Shown: positions 1 to 7,361 of the stretch, piece by piece
Position numbering within the stretch: the first letter of the stretch is position 1
How the letters are laid out: every line of letters starts with the position of its first letter
Notes under the pieces: generated by a model
What the model saw: only the letters and a program-made list of their open reading frames with translations
The model's database searches: none
What the model was told of the DNA's origin: nothing
Translations under genes and position numbers: made by a program
Assembly (NCBI GenBank): GCA_021820785.1
Contig: JAKADE010000021.1
Location: 1 to 16,402, forward strand
Direction of reading: 5' to 3'
From: Pseudomonadota bacterium
GTDB lineage: Bacteria > Pseudomonadota > Gammaproteobacteria > Steroidobacterales > Steroidobacteraceae
DNA length: 16,402 bases

Positions 1-656
1 CGGCCGGCCAGGCGGACGGGCGGCTGCCGCGCCCGCGCAGCGCGGCGCGCAACCTGCTGATCCGCGCCCTGCAGCGGCGACACACGACCCGCGCCTTCAG
101 CGCGCGGAAGCTTTCGGCCGAGATGCTCTCGGAGCTGCTCTGGGCGGCCTTCGGCGTCAATCGCGCGCAGGGACCCTTCGGCGGCGTCGGCCGCACCGCG
201 GCCTCAGCCAGCAACGCCCAGGAGATCGACGTCTATGTCGCCCTCGCCGACGGGACCTACCGCTACGACGCGCTGGCGCATCGTCTGGAGCTCGCCGCGC
301 CCGGGGACCTGCGTGCGCTCGCGATCGGTCGCCGGCAGTCCAGGGCCGATCCGGGCGCCGGTGCGCCCGTGCGGCTGATCTATGTCGCTGACCTGGAGCG
401 GCTGGTGCACACGAGCGGCGTGCAGGAGCCGGGCCTGCGCGACCCGGACATGCAACGCGCGTACTCCTGCGTCGACACCGGTCTGATCGCCGCCAACGTC
501 TACCTGTTCGCCGCCGCCACGGGTCTGGGCGCCTGGTTCCACAATTGCGACCGCGAGCGCCTGGCGGCGCGTCTGGCGCTGCGAGCCGGACAACGTGTAC
601 TGTTCGCGCAGACGGTCGGACATCCACAGCGCCGGTCCCGGGGAGAGCGTCCATGA
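1..656 (+). CDS. SagB-type nitroreductase-family flavin oxidoreductase, 5' partial
   Basis: This is the C-terminal part of an FMN-dependent oxidoreductase of the nitroreductase superfamily, closest in feel to the SagB/ThcOx subgroup. The frame is open from base 3 to the TGA at 654-656, so the true start lies left of the window; the ATG at 123 falls inside the conserved domain and is not the start. Visible hallmarks are an Arg-rich FMN-binding segment (LQRRHTTRAFS), then LSELLWAAFGVNR, GRTAASASNAQEIDVYVAL, a YRYDALAHRL segment, and a C-terminal helix around DTGLIAANVYLFAAATGLG followed by QTVGHP. In this superfamily these parts build the FMN pocket at the dimer interface. The substrate cannot be told; there is no cyclodehydratase or peptide precursor nearby to suggest azole formation. 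Its stop overlaps the next gene's start (ATGA), so the two are probably translated together. The family call is firm and the subgroup moderately so. Confidence 0.85.
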   Translation, partial: AGQADGRLPRPRSAARNLLIRALQRRHTTRAFSARKLSAEMLSELLWAAFGVNRAQGPFGGVGRTAASASNAQEIDVYVALADGTYRYDALAHRLELAAPGDLRALAIGRRQSRADPGAGAPVRLIYVADLERLVHTSGVQEPGLRDPDMQRAYSCVDTGLIAANVYLFAAATGLGAWFHNCDRERLAARLALRAGQRVLFAQTVGHPQRRSRGERP

Positions 657-1405
657 AGCTAGACGGCAACACCGTGCTGATCACCGGCGGCGGCAGCGGC
701 ATCGGCCTGGCGCTGGCGGCGGCGTTCCTGCAGCGCGGCAACGAAGTGATCATCTGCGGGCGCAGTGCCGATCGGCTCGCCGCCGCCAAACGCTGGTACC
801 CCGCACTGCACACCAAGACGGCGGACCTGTCCGATCTCGCCGGCTGTCAGGAACTGTCGCTCTGGGCGGCCGACCGCTTCGAGCGGCTGAACATCCTGAT
901 CAACAATGCCGGTATCCAGCGCGACATCGACTTCTCGCACGGCGCCACCGAGTTCCTCTCCGGGGACAACGAGTTGCGCATCGACCTCGAGGCCCCGATC
1001 CTGCTCTCGGGCCTGATGGTGCCGCTGCTCACCGGTAAACGGCCCGCCGCCATCATCAACGTGAGCTCGGGTCTGGCGTTCGTGCCCTCGGCGCGCACAC
1101 CGGTGTACAGCGCCGCGAAGGCCGGTCTGCACGCCTTCAGCATGGCACTGCGCCACCAGCTCATGCCAATTGGCATCCAGGTGTTCGAAGTCGTGCCGCC
1201 GGCGATCAACACCGGCCTGAACCCCGAGGGACGTGCGCGCCGGCCGCACCTGAAGATGGACCTCGAGGCGTCCGAGTTCGCCGCCGTGGTGATGGCGGAC
1301 CTCGAGAGCGACGTCACGGAGATCGGTTATGGGTTCAGTGCCGATGCCATGCGGGCCTCGCGGACCGAGATCGACCGGCGCTTCGCGCAGCTGAACGCGC
1401 CCTGA
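653..1405 (+). CDS. SDR-family NAD(P)-dependent oxidoreductase (DltE-like)
   Basis: A 250-residue classical short-chain dehydrogenase/reductase. I chose the ATG at 653 because it overlaps the upstream stop as ATGA, has a GGGGAGAG ribosome site just before it, and puts the Rossmann motif at the expected distance; an in-frame extension to 545 would only add out-of-frame upstream coding sequence. Seen in order: the cofactor motif TGGGSGIG (residues 11-18), a basic CGR at the end of the second strand suggesting NADP(H), NNAG (84-87), the catalytic Ser in NVSSG (about 138), and YSAAK with Tyr152 and Lys156. The 'VVPPAINTGLNP' segment after the active site resembles the DltE/YP-type subgroup of SDRs. 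The substrate is unknown. It is probably co-expressed with the flavoprotein before it, and the pair could act on one compound in sequence, which is inference. Confidence 0.9.
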   Translation: MKLDGNTVLITGGGSGIGLALAAAFLQRGNEVIICGRSADRLAAAKRWYPALHTKTADLSDLAGCQELSLWAADRFERLNILINNAGIQRDIDFSHGATEFLSGDNELRIDLEAPILLSGLMVPLLTGKRPAAIINVSSGLAFVPSARTPVYSAAKAGLHAFSMALRHQLMPIGIQVFEVVPPAINTGLNPEGRARRPHLKMDLEASEFAAVVMADLESDVTEIGYGFSADAMRASRTEIDRRFAQLNAP

Positions 1406-1424
1406 GCGGGCGGCGGCGGCCGGG

Positions 1425-1452
1425 TTGCCGGCGCGCCGCGCGGGCGGATAAT
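1425..1452 (+). promoter_or_regulatory. Candidate sigma-70 promoter for the nfeD-slipin block
   Basis: The 53-base gap before the NfeD gene holds TTGCCG (1425-1430) and GATAAT (1447-1452), which match the sigma-70 -35 and -10 boxes at 4 of 6 and 5 of 6 positions with a 16-base spacer. Transcription would start at or a few bases before the ATG at 1459, giving a leaderless or nearly leaderless message, consistent with no Shine-Dalgarno sequence before that ATG. A small hairpin (GCCGG/CCGGC, 1419-1432) overlaps the -35 box. Confidence 0.4.
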
Positions 1453-1458
1453 GCAGCC

Positions 1459-2769
1459 ATGAGAGCGTTCGTGATCGCGCTGACGGCACTACTCGCCGCG
1501 GCGCTTGCTCCGGCGAGGGGCCAGAGTGTCCCGCCCGCGGCGCCCGGTCGGCCCGCGATCGGGCTCGAGCTGCAGGGCGCGATCGGGCCGGCCACGGCGC
1601 ATTACATCGTCCAGGGACTGCGCACCGCCGCGGCGCACGGCGCACCCTTCGTCATCCTGCGCATCGACACCCCGGGCGGGCTCGAGACCTCGATGCGGCA
1701 GATCATCAAGGCGATCCTGGCCGCTCCGATGCCGGTGATCGGCTACGTCGCGCCCGCCGGCGCCCGCGCCGCGAGCGCCGGAACCTACATCCTCTACGCC
1801 TGTACGGTCGCGGCGATGGCGCCGGCGACCAACGTCGGAGCGGCCACCCCGGTGTCGCTCGGCGGCGGAACACCGGCGCCGGCGCGCATGAGCGCCGAGC
1901 AGCGCAAGATCCTCAATGATTCCATTGCCTACATCCGTTCGCTCGCCGAACTGCGCGGGCGCAACGTGAAATGGGCCGGGCAGGCGGTGCGCGGCGCGGC
2001 GAGCCTGCCGGCCCAGGATGCGCTGCGCCGTCACGTGATCGACCTCATCGCCCCCAGCGTCCCGAGCCTGCTCACGCAGCTCGACGGCCGTGCCATCGTG
2101 CTGCACGGCCATACGGTGCGCCTGGCGAGCGACGGGGTGCAGGTCGTGTGGCGGACGCCGGGGTGGCGCACCCGGGTTCTCGCGATCATCACCAACCCGA
2201 TGATCGCCTACGGGCTGCTGCTCGTCGGTCTGTGGGGACTGCTCTTCGAGGGCTTCCATCCGGGCGGCGTGCTGCCCGGCGTGGTCGGCGTGGTGGCGCT
2301 GCTGGTGGCCCTGTTCGCCTTTCAGCTGCTGCCGACGGACTTCGCCGGATTGGCGCTGATCGTCGTAGGATCCTCCCTGATGGCCGCGGAATTCTTCTTC
2401 CCGACCTACGGCTCGCTCGGCATCGGCGGGCTGATTGCCTTCGTGATCGGTTCGATGGTGCTGTTCGACTCCGGTGCTCCGGGCATGCATATCAGCCGGG
2501 CCGTGATCGGCGCGCTCGCCACGGTCGGCGGCGGGGTCATCCTCGGGATCGTGTATCTTGGCACGCGCGCCCGGCGGCGCCCGCCGGTGGCGGGCGTGCA
2601 GGCCATGGTGGGCGGGATCGTCGAGGCGCACGAGGACATCGAGGCGCACGGCCGGGTCCGCTACGGCGGGGAGTTGTGGAATGCGCACGCCGCTGCGCCC
2701 CTGAAACGCGGGGAGCGGGCGCGGATCGTGAAGGTCGAAGGGCTGCAGCTGTGGGTCGAGCCGCTCTGA
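1459..2769 (+). CDS. nfeD: NfeD-family membrane-bound serine protease (ClpP-class)
   Basis: A full-length, long-form NfeD of 436 residues. It starts with a signal peptide (charged MRAF, hydrophobic core to about residue 19, Ala-rich cleavage site near GQS). A ClpP-fold protease domain follows (about 33-220), with RIDTPGG (69-74) and ARAASAGTY, where Ser106 is the likely nucleophile and Lys150 the likely general base by comparison with the archaeal PH1510 protease. Four or five membrane segments lie between about 235 and 375. The protein ends in an OB-fold NfeD C-terminal domain (about 380-436) with the typical GELWNA and VKVEGLQLWVE strands. In studied members the protease cleaves the C-terminal tail of a partner stomatin, whose gene follows 28 bases downstream here, so the pair is likely a membrane quality-control unit. 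The protease would face the periplasm. Confidence 0.93.
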   Translation: MRAFVIALTALLAAALAPARGQSVPPAAPGRPAIGLELQGAIGPATAHYIVQGLRTAAAHGAPFVILRIDTPGGLETSMRQIIKAILAAPMPVIGYVAPAGARAASAGTYILYACTVAAMAPATNVGAATPVSLGGGTPAPARMSAEQRKILNDSIAYIRSLAELRGRNVKWAGQAVRGAASLPAQDALRRHVIDLIAPSVPSLLTQLDGRAIVLHGHTVRLASDGVQVVWRTPGWRTRVLAIITNPMIAYGLLLVGLWGLLFEGFHPGGVLPGVVGVVALLVALFAFQLLPTDFAGLALIVVGSSLMAAEFFFPTYGSLGIGGLIAFVIGSMVLFDSGAPGMHISRAVIGALATVGGGVILGIVYLGTRARRRPPVAGVQAMVGGIVEAHEDIEAHGRVRYGGELWNAHAAAPLKRGERARIVKVEGLQLWVEPL

Positions 2770-2797
2770 TGCGACCTCGCCCCGCGCGGAGGTTCAC

Positions 2798-3559
2798 ATG
2801 TCGTATTTTCTGATCGTCGTGATCGTGCTGGTCGCGCTGCTCGTGATCAGCTCGGTGCGGGTGCTGAACGAATACGAGCGGGCGGTGATGTTCACGCTCG
2901 GGCGCTTCACCGGCATCCGCGGCCCCGGCATCATCCTGCTCTGGCCGATCATCCAGCGCATGAGCAAGGTGGACCTGCGCGTCATCGTGCTGAACGTGCC
3001 CAAACAGGACATCATCACGCACGACAACGTGTCGGTGAAGGTGAACGCGGTCGTCTACTTCCGCATCGTCGATCCGAGCAAGGCCATCATCCAGGTGGCC
3101 AACGCCTGGGATGCCACCAGCCAGGTGGCGCAGACCACGCTGCGCTCGGTGCTCGGTCAGCACGAGATGGACGACCTGCTGTCCCAGCGCGACAAGCTCA
3201 ACGCCGACATCCAGCGGATTCTCGATGAGAGCACCGAGGCCTGGGGCATCAAGGTGGCCAACGTCGAGCTGAAGGATGTCGATCTCGACGAGAGCATGGT
3301 GCGGGCCATGGCGCGCCAGGCCGAAGCCGAGCGCAATCGGCGCGCCAAGGTGATCAACGCCGAGGGCGAGCGCCAGGCGGCGCAGACCCTGGTCGAGGCC
3401 GCCCAGGCGCTCGCGCAGCAGCCGAGCGCGATGCAGCTGCGCTACCTGCAGACGCTCGCGGACATCTCGCACGACAAGTCGCAGCTGATCGTCTTTCCCC
3501 TGCCGCTCGATCTGATCGGACCGCTGCTGAACCGCGGCGGCACGCCGCCGAAGGGCTGA
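2798..3559 (+). CDS. Slipin (stomatin/Band 7 SPFH-domain membrane protein)
   Basis: A 253-residue slipin, the usual operon partner of long-form NfeD. The ATG at 2798 is preceded by a strong GGAGG (2788-2792). One N-terminal membrane segment (about residues 3-20) anchors it. The SPFH domain then runs to about residue 190, with the slipin signatures EYERAVMFTLGRF, GPGIILLWP, VDLRV, KQDIITHDNVSVKVNAVVYFR and LRSVLGQHEMDDLL. An Ala/Glu-rich coiled coil (about 165-205) follows, then a hydrophobic C-terminal stretch (FPLPLDLIGPLL), the kind of tail NfeD cleaves in the archaeal PH1510-PH1511 pair. Members form ring-like oligomers and membrane microdomains. It sits between nfeD and a small DUF423 protein with a 5-base gap, consistent with one transcript. 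It is slipin rather than QmcA, because QmcA pairs with short-form YbbK and is longer. Confidence 0.92.
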   Translation: MSYFLIVVIVLVALLVISSVRVLNEYERAVMFTLGRFTGIRGPGIILLWPIIQRMSKVDLRVIVLNVPKQDIITHDNVSVKVNAVVYFRIVDPSKAIIQVANAWDATSQVAQTTLRSVLGQHEMDDLLSQRDKLNADIQRILDESTEAWGIKVANVELKDVDLDESMVRAMARQAEAERNRRAKVINAEGERQAAQTLVEAAQALAQQPSAMQLRYLQTLADISHDKSQLIVFPLPLDLIGPLLNRGGTPPKG

Positions 3560-3564
3560 GCGCG

Positions 3565-3984
3565 ATGGGGCCGGAGTCCTCCCTCGGGCGTCTGCCGGTC
3601 GTGGCGGGCGCGGCACTGCTGGCGCTCGCGACGATCGCCGGCGCAGTCGGGGCGCACGCGCTGCCGCACGCCTGGAGTGCGCAGCAGGTGCACATCTACA
3701 ACATCGCGGTGCGCTATCAGTTCTTCCAGTCACTCGGGCTGCTCGCGATGGGCGTATGGCTCGGCACGCGCAACCTCGAGATGCTGCCGAGCCAGCGACG
3801 CCTCAGGGTCCAGCGCTGCGCGCGCGTCTCGCGCACGCTGCTCATCGGCATCATCCTGTTTTCCGGCAGTCTCTACGGGCTGGCGTTGCATGCCCCGCGC
3901 TGGGTCGGCTTGCTCACGCCCGTCGGCGGTGCGCTCATGATCGTCGCCTGGGGAGTGTTCGCCGTGGAAGCCTGGCGCAGCTGA
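3565..3984 (+). CDS. DUF423 family small integral membrane protein
   Basis: A 139-residue inner-membrane protein of the DUF423 (YgdD-like) family, whose molecular function is not established. Its four hydrophobic segments are near residues 10-28, 47-65, 88-107 and 112-134. Family hallmarks visible are GAVGAHALP in the first helix, the VRYQFFQSLGLLAMG segment in the second, FSGSLYGLAL in the third, and the TPVGGALMIVAWGVF motif in the last. The length is at the upper end for the family. The loop between helices two and three (about 68-85) is longer and more basic than I expect, so it probably faces the cytoplasm. It begins 5 bases after the slipin stop and its TGA directly abuts the first codon of hrpB, so it is probably an internal gene of the nfeD-to-hrpB transcript. 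A link to NfeD/slipin is positional only. Confidence 0.85.
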   Translation: MGPESSLGRLPVVAGAALLALATIAGAVGAHALPHAWSAQQVHIYNIAVRYQFFQSLGLLAMGVWLGTRNLEMLPSQRRLRVQRCARVSRTLLIGIILFSGSLYGLALHAPRWVGLLTPVGGALMIVAWGVFAVEAWRS

Positions 3985-6516
3985 TTGCCTGTCGCGGTGC
4001 ACGAGTCGGGTCTGCCCATCGATGCGGCGCTGCCGGCGCTGCGCGCCGAACTGGCTGCGCACGGCGCCGTGGTGCTCACCGCGCCGCCCGGCGCCGGCAA
4101 GAGCACGGTCGTGCCGCTGGTGCTGCTCGGGGAGCCCTGGGCGCGGGGCAAACGCATCCTGATGCTCGAACCGCGGCGTCTCGCGGCGCGCGCCGTCGCC
4201 GAACGCATGGCGCGCACGCTCGCAGAGCCGGTCGGTCGCACGGTCGGCTACCGCATGCGGCGCGACACGCGCGTCTCGAAGGACACGCGTCTCGAGGTGC
4301 TCACCGAAGGGGTGCTGGTGCGGATGCTGCAGAGCGATCCGGCACTCGAGGGCGTCGCGGCGGTGCTGTTCGATGAGTTTCACGAGCGCAGCCTGCAGGC
4401 CGATCTTGCCCTCGCGCTGGCGCTCGATGCCCGCGAGGCCCTCGGCGCGCCGGTGAAGTTCCTCGTCATGTCCGCCACGCTCGAGGCTGACGGGATCGCG
4501 GCGTTGCTCGGGGCCGCGCCGGTGGTGCGCGCCGCCGGCCGCGCCTTCCCGGTCGAAACGCGCTACGCGGGCACGGGCGCGCCGCCGCTGCCGGACGCAC
4601 TCGCCCGCGGCACGGCGAGTCCCGAACAGAGCGTCGCCCGTCTGGTGCTGCGTGCGCTCGGGGAGACGCACGGCGACGTGCTGGTGTTTCTGCCCGGGGC
4701 GCGCGAAATCCGGCGCGTCGCGGCGCTGCTGGAGAGTGCTGGCGCCGGGGCGCGCATCCTGCCGCTCTATGGCGACCTGTCCGCCGAGGCGCAGGACGCG
4801 GCGCTCTCGCCGGTCGCGGGCGTGCGCCGCGTCGTGCTCGCCACCAACATCGCCGAGACCAGCCTGACGCTCGAGGGGGTGCGGGTGGTGGTCGACTCCG
4901 GACTGGTGCGCCGCCTGCGCTTCGATCCCAACACGGGGATGAGCCGCCTCGAGCTCGAGCGGATCTCGCGCGCCTCGGCCGAGCAGCGCCAGGGCCGCGC
5001 CGGGCGGCTCGAGGCCGGCGTGTGCTATCGGCTCTGGAGCGAGGCGGCGCACCGCTCGCTCGCTCCGTTCACGCCGCCGGAGATCCTCGAGGCGGATCTC
5101 GCCGCGCTTGCACTCGAGCTGGCGCAGTGGGGCGCGCACGAAGCCGGCGCACTGCGGTGGCTCGATCCGCCGCCGTCCGGACTGCTGCACAGCGCCCGCG
5201 ATCTGCTCGCGCGGCTCGGGGCCCTCGATGCGCACGGGCGCATCAGCGGGCATGGCCGGGAGATGGCACGCCTGGCCGTGCACCCGCGGCTCGCGCACAT
5301 GCTGCTCCGCGCCCGCGAACTCGGCGCAGTGACGCTCGCCGCGGACCTCGCCGCGCTGCTGGCCGAGCGTGATCTGCTGCGCAGCGGCGGCCGCGATGCC
5401 GATATCCGCACGCGTCTGGACATTCTGCGCGGCGAGGCTCCGCCCGGCGACGCGGATCGAGCGGCGCTCGCGGCGGTGCGGGCCCAGGCGCGCGAGTTCG
5501 TCCGGCAGCTCGGCGGTGCCGCGTCTGCCGGCCCGCATGCCGAGTCCCCCGGGGCGCTGCTCGCGCTGGCCTTTCCCGACCGCATCGGCGCGTTGCGCGC
5601 CGGCGGGGAAGGGCGCTTCACGCTCGCCAACGGCCGCGGCGCGCACTTTGCCGAGGTGCAGAGCCTCGCCCGTCAGCCGCTCATCGTCGCGGTGCATCTG
5701 GATGACCGCGAGCGCGACGCGCGCATCCTGCTCGCCGCGCCGCTCGAGCGCACAGCGCTCGAGGCCGTCATGCCGGGGGCCCTCGAGTGGCACGAGACGG
5801 TTGAGTGGAGCCGGCGTGAGCAGGCCGTGGTGGCGCGGCGCGAGCTGCGCCTCGATCAGCTGCTGCTCGAGGCACACCCGCTCACCGAGGTGCCGGCCGG
5901 GCGCACCCGCGAGGCGATGCTGGCGGGGCTGCGGGACCTTGGTCTCGGCGCGCTGCCCTGGGAGCGCGAGACCCGCGAGCTGCAAGCGCGCGTCGCGCTG
6001 GTGCGCGGCCTCGGCGGACCTTACGCCGGGTGGCCCGACCTCGCCGATGCCGCGCTCGCCGAGTCGCTGGAAGACTGGCTCGCCCCATGGCTCGACGGCG
6101 TGACCCGCCGCGAGCACCTCTCGCGCCTGGCCCTCGCCGAGGCGCTGCGCGCCCGGTTGGGTTGGCAGCGCCTGCGCGAGCTCGATGGGCTCGCCCCCAC
6201 GCACCTCACGGTGCCGAGCGGCTCGCAGATCCGCATCGATTACCTCGATGAGCGTGCGCCGGTCGTCGCCGTGCGCCTGCAGGAGGTGTTCGGGCTCACC
6301 GAGACGCCCCGGCTCGCCGGCGGGCGCGTGCCGGTGACCTTCAACCTGCTCTCCCCGGCGCACCGGCCGGTGCAGGTGACGCGCGACTTGGGCAGTTTCT
6401 GGCGCCGCGGGTACGCCGAGGTGCGCAAGGACCTGCGCGGACGCTACCCGAAGCATCACTGGCCGGAGGATCCACTCACGGCCGAGCCCGTACGGGGCGT
6501 GCGGCGGCGGCCCTGA
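3985..6516 (+). CDS. hrpB: ATP-dependent RNA helicase HrpB (DEAH/DExH family)
   Basis: A full-length 843-residue HrpB, a superfamily 2 DExH helicase found mainly in Gamma- and Betaproteobacteria. Seen in order: Walker A APPGAGKST (33-41), the Walker B variant DEFH (130-133) typical of HrpB, SAT (163-165), motif V TNIAETSLT (about 288-295), motif VI QRQGRAGR (334-341), the winged-helix/ratchet region after about 360, and an HrpB-specific C-terminal domain with PTHLTVPSGSQI, a proline-rich SPAHRPVQVT segment and the closing RYPKHHWPEDP. HrpB is assigned to RNA metabolism, but its cellular substrate is poorly defined. The likely start is the TTG at 3985, immediately after the DUF423 stop; a GTG at 3997 is an alternative that still keeps the family's N-terminal 'LPIDAALPALR'. 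No Shine-Dalgarno is apparent, so translation may depend on re-initiation from the upstream gene. Confidence 0.95.
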   Translation: MPVAVHESGLPIDAALPALRAELAAHGAVVLTAPPGAGKSTVVPLVLLGEPWARGKRILMLEPRRLAARAVAERMARTLAEPVGRTVGYRMRRDTRVSKDTRLEVLTEGVLVRMLQSDPALEGVAAVLFDEFHERSLQADLALALALDAREALGAPVKFLVMSATLEADGIAALLGAAPVVRAAGRAFPVETRYAGTGAPPLPDALARGTASPEQSVARLVLRALGETHGDVLVFLPGAREIRRVAALLESAGAGARILPLYGDLSAEAQDAALSPVAGVRRVVLATNIAETSLTLEGVRVVVDSGLVRRLRFDPNTGMSRLELERISRASAEQRQGRAGRLEAGVCYRLWSEAAHRSLAPFTPPEILEADLAALALELAQWGAHEAGALRWLDPPPSGLLHSARDLLARLGALDAHGRISGHGREMARLAVHPRLAHMLLRARELGAVTLAADLAALLAERDLLRSGGRDADIRTRLDILRGEAPPGDADRAALAAVRAQAREFVRQLGGAASAGPHAESPGALLALAFPDRIGALRAGGEGRFTLANGRGAHFAEVQSLARQPLIVAVHLDDRERDARILLAAPLERTALEAVMPGALEWHETVEWSRREQAVVARRELRLDQLLLEAHPLTEVPAGRTREAMLAGLRDLGLGALPWERETRELQARVALVRGLGGPYAGWPDLADAALAESLEDWLAPWLDGVTRREHLSRLALAEALRARLGWQRLRELDGLAPTHLTVPSGSQIRIDYLDERAPVVAVRLQEVFGLTETPRLAGGRVPVTFNLLSPAHRPVQVTRDLGSFWRRGYAEVRKDLRGRYPKHHWPEDPLTAEPVRGVRRRP

Positions 6517-6521
6517 GCCGG

Positions 6522-6527
6522 TACACT
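6522..6527 (+). promoter_or_regulatory. Possible -10 box for the minCDE operon
   Basis: The 56-base gap between hrpB and minC contains TACACT (4 of 6 matches to a sigma-70 -10 box), ending 45 bases before the minC ATG. No convincing -35 box lies at the right distance (TGCGGC is the sequence there), so this is weak. The gap otherwise holds the minC ribosome site AGGGAG (6565-6570). I see no terminator after hrpB. Confidence 0.22.
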
Positions 6528-6572
6528 TCCCGCCCAACATCACCCCAGCCGCGCACCGCTCAGCAGGGAGAC

Positions 6573-7322
6573 ATGACGACACAGAGAGCCGAGGCCGCCG
6601 CCGCGCCAGCCATCGACATCCGTTTCGGACAGGTGGGTCTGATCCAGGTGCTCATCTGGACGACCGATCCGGGGGCCATTCTCGATGAGCTCACGGGGCG
6701 GGTCGCCACGGCGCCGAAGTTCTTCCAGCGCACCGCGGTGGCGGTGGACGTCGGGCCGCTCGGCCGCGAGCCGTCGGTCGAGGAGATGCGCGGGGTGCTG
6801 GAGGCGGTGCGCCGTGCCGGGATGTCCCCGGTCGGACTCGCCAGCGGACCGGCGGCGGCACAGGCGCTGAGCCAGCCGCTCGACCTGCCGCTGCTGCCGC
6901 CGTTTCGCGAGTTCCATCCGCCGGCCGAGGCGCTCGGACGCACGGCGCGACGCGTCGAACCGGTGCCGGTGGACATCGAGCCAGAGGGCGTCGCGGCGCA
7001 GGTGCATACGCACCCGGTGCGCTCCGGCCAGCGCACGTATGCGCGCGGGCGCGACCTGGTCGTGACGGCCACGGTGGGCGCCGGTGCGGAAGTGATCGCC
7101 GACGGCTGCGTGCATGTGTACGGAGCGCTGCGCGGACGCGCAGTGGCCGGCGCGCGCGGCGATACGGCGGCGCGAGTGTTTTGCCAGGAATTTCACGCGG
7201 AGCTGGTGTCGATCGCCGGCGTGTTCCGCGTCTTCGAGACGTTGCCGCCGGAGCTCGCGGGCAAACCCGTGCAGGCGTGGCTGGATGGCGACGTCTTGCG
7301 TTTCGAGCGCCTGGGCGTTTGA
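6573..7322 (+). CDS. minC: Septum site-determining protein MinC
   Basis: A 249-residue MinC, the FtsZ-assembly inhibitor of the Min system. MinD carries it to the membrane at the cell poles so that the Z ring forms only at midcell. The ATG at 6573 follows AGGGAG with a 2-base spacer, which is close but acceptable. The N-terminal FtsZ-binding domain spans about 13-110, including IDIRFGQVGLIQVLIW and FFQRTAVAVDVGPL. A proline-rich linker (about 108-140) leads to the C-terminal beta-helix dimerisation and MinD-binding domain: the VRSGQRTYARGRDLVV strand (149-164), GAEVIADG and HVYGALRGRA turns, then FHAELVSIAGVFRV (208-221). The linker is Pro/Glu-rich, a common feature in high-G+C relatives. It opens a minC-minD-minE operon in the standard gammaproteobacterial order. 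Confidence 0.96.
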   Translation: MTTQRAEAAAAPAIDIRFGQVGLIQVLIWTTDPGAILDELTGRVATAPKFFQRTAVAVDVGPLGREPSVEEMRGVLEAVRRAGMSPVGLASGPAAAQALSQPLDLPLLPPFREFHPPAEALGRTARRVEPVPVDIEPEGVAAQVHTHPVRSGQRTYARGRDLVVTATVGAGAEVIADGCVHVYGALRGRAVAGARGDTAARVFCQEFHAELVSIAGVFRVFETLPPELAGKPVQAWLDGDVLRFERLGV

Positions 7323-7350
7323 GTATGCCTGGGGCACTGAACCTCATTCT

Positions 7351-7355
7351 AGGAG
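7351..7355 (+). promoter_or_regulatory. Ribosome binding site that fixes the minD TTG start
   Basis: AGGAG lies 6 bases before the TTG at 7362. That codon gives a protein that begins '[17 protein letters not shown]', aligning with the first residues of known MinD. No in-frame ATG lies upstream in this gap, so TTG is the best start. Confidence 0.75.
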
Positions 7356-7361
7356 CGAGCT

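Noticed and set aside
1163..1176. A perfect 14-base palindrome (ATGCCAATTGGCAT) inside the SDR gene
   Set aside because: It encodes ordinary SDR residues (MPIG), is single-copy in the window, and is far from any promoter, so an operator role is not supported.
1489..3733. Two long minus-strand frames (399 and 398 codons) opposite nfeD, slipin and DUF423
   Set aside because: Same cause: opposite well-supported genes with no domain or ribosome site.
3730..6582. A 950-codon open frame on the minus strand, antisense to DUF423, hrpB and the minC leader
   Set aside because: Striking in length, but it lies opposite a perfect HrpB gene, its protein is dominated by Arg, Ala, Gly and His repeats without any domain, and such frames arise automatically from GC-biased third codon positions.
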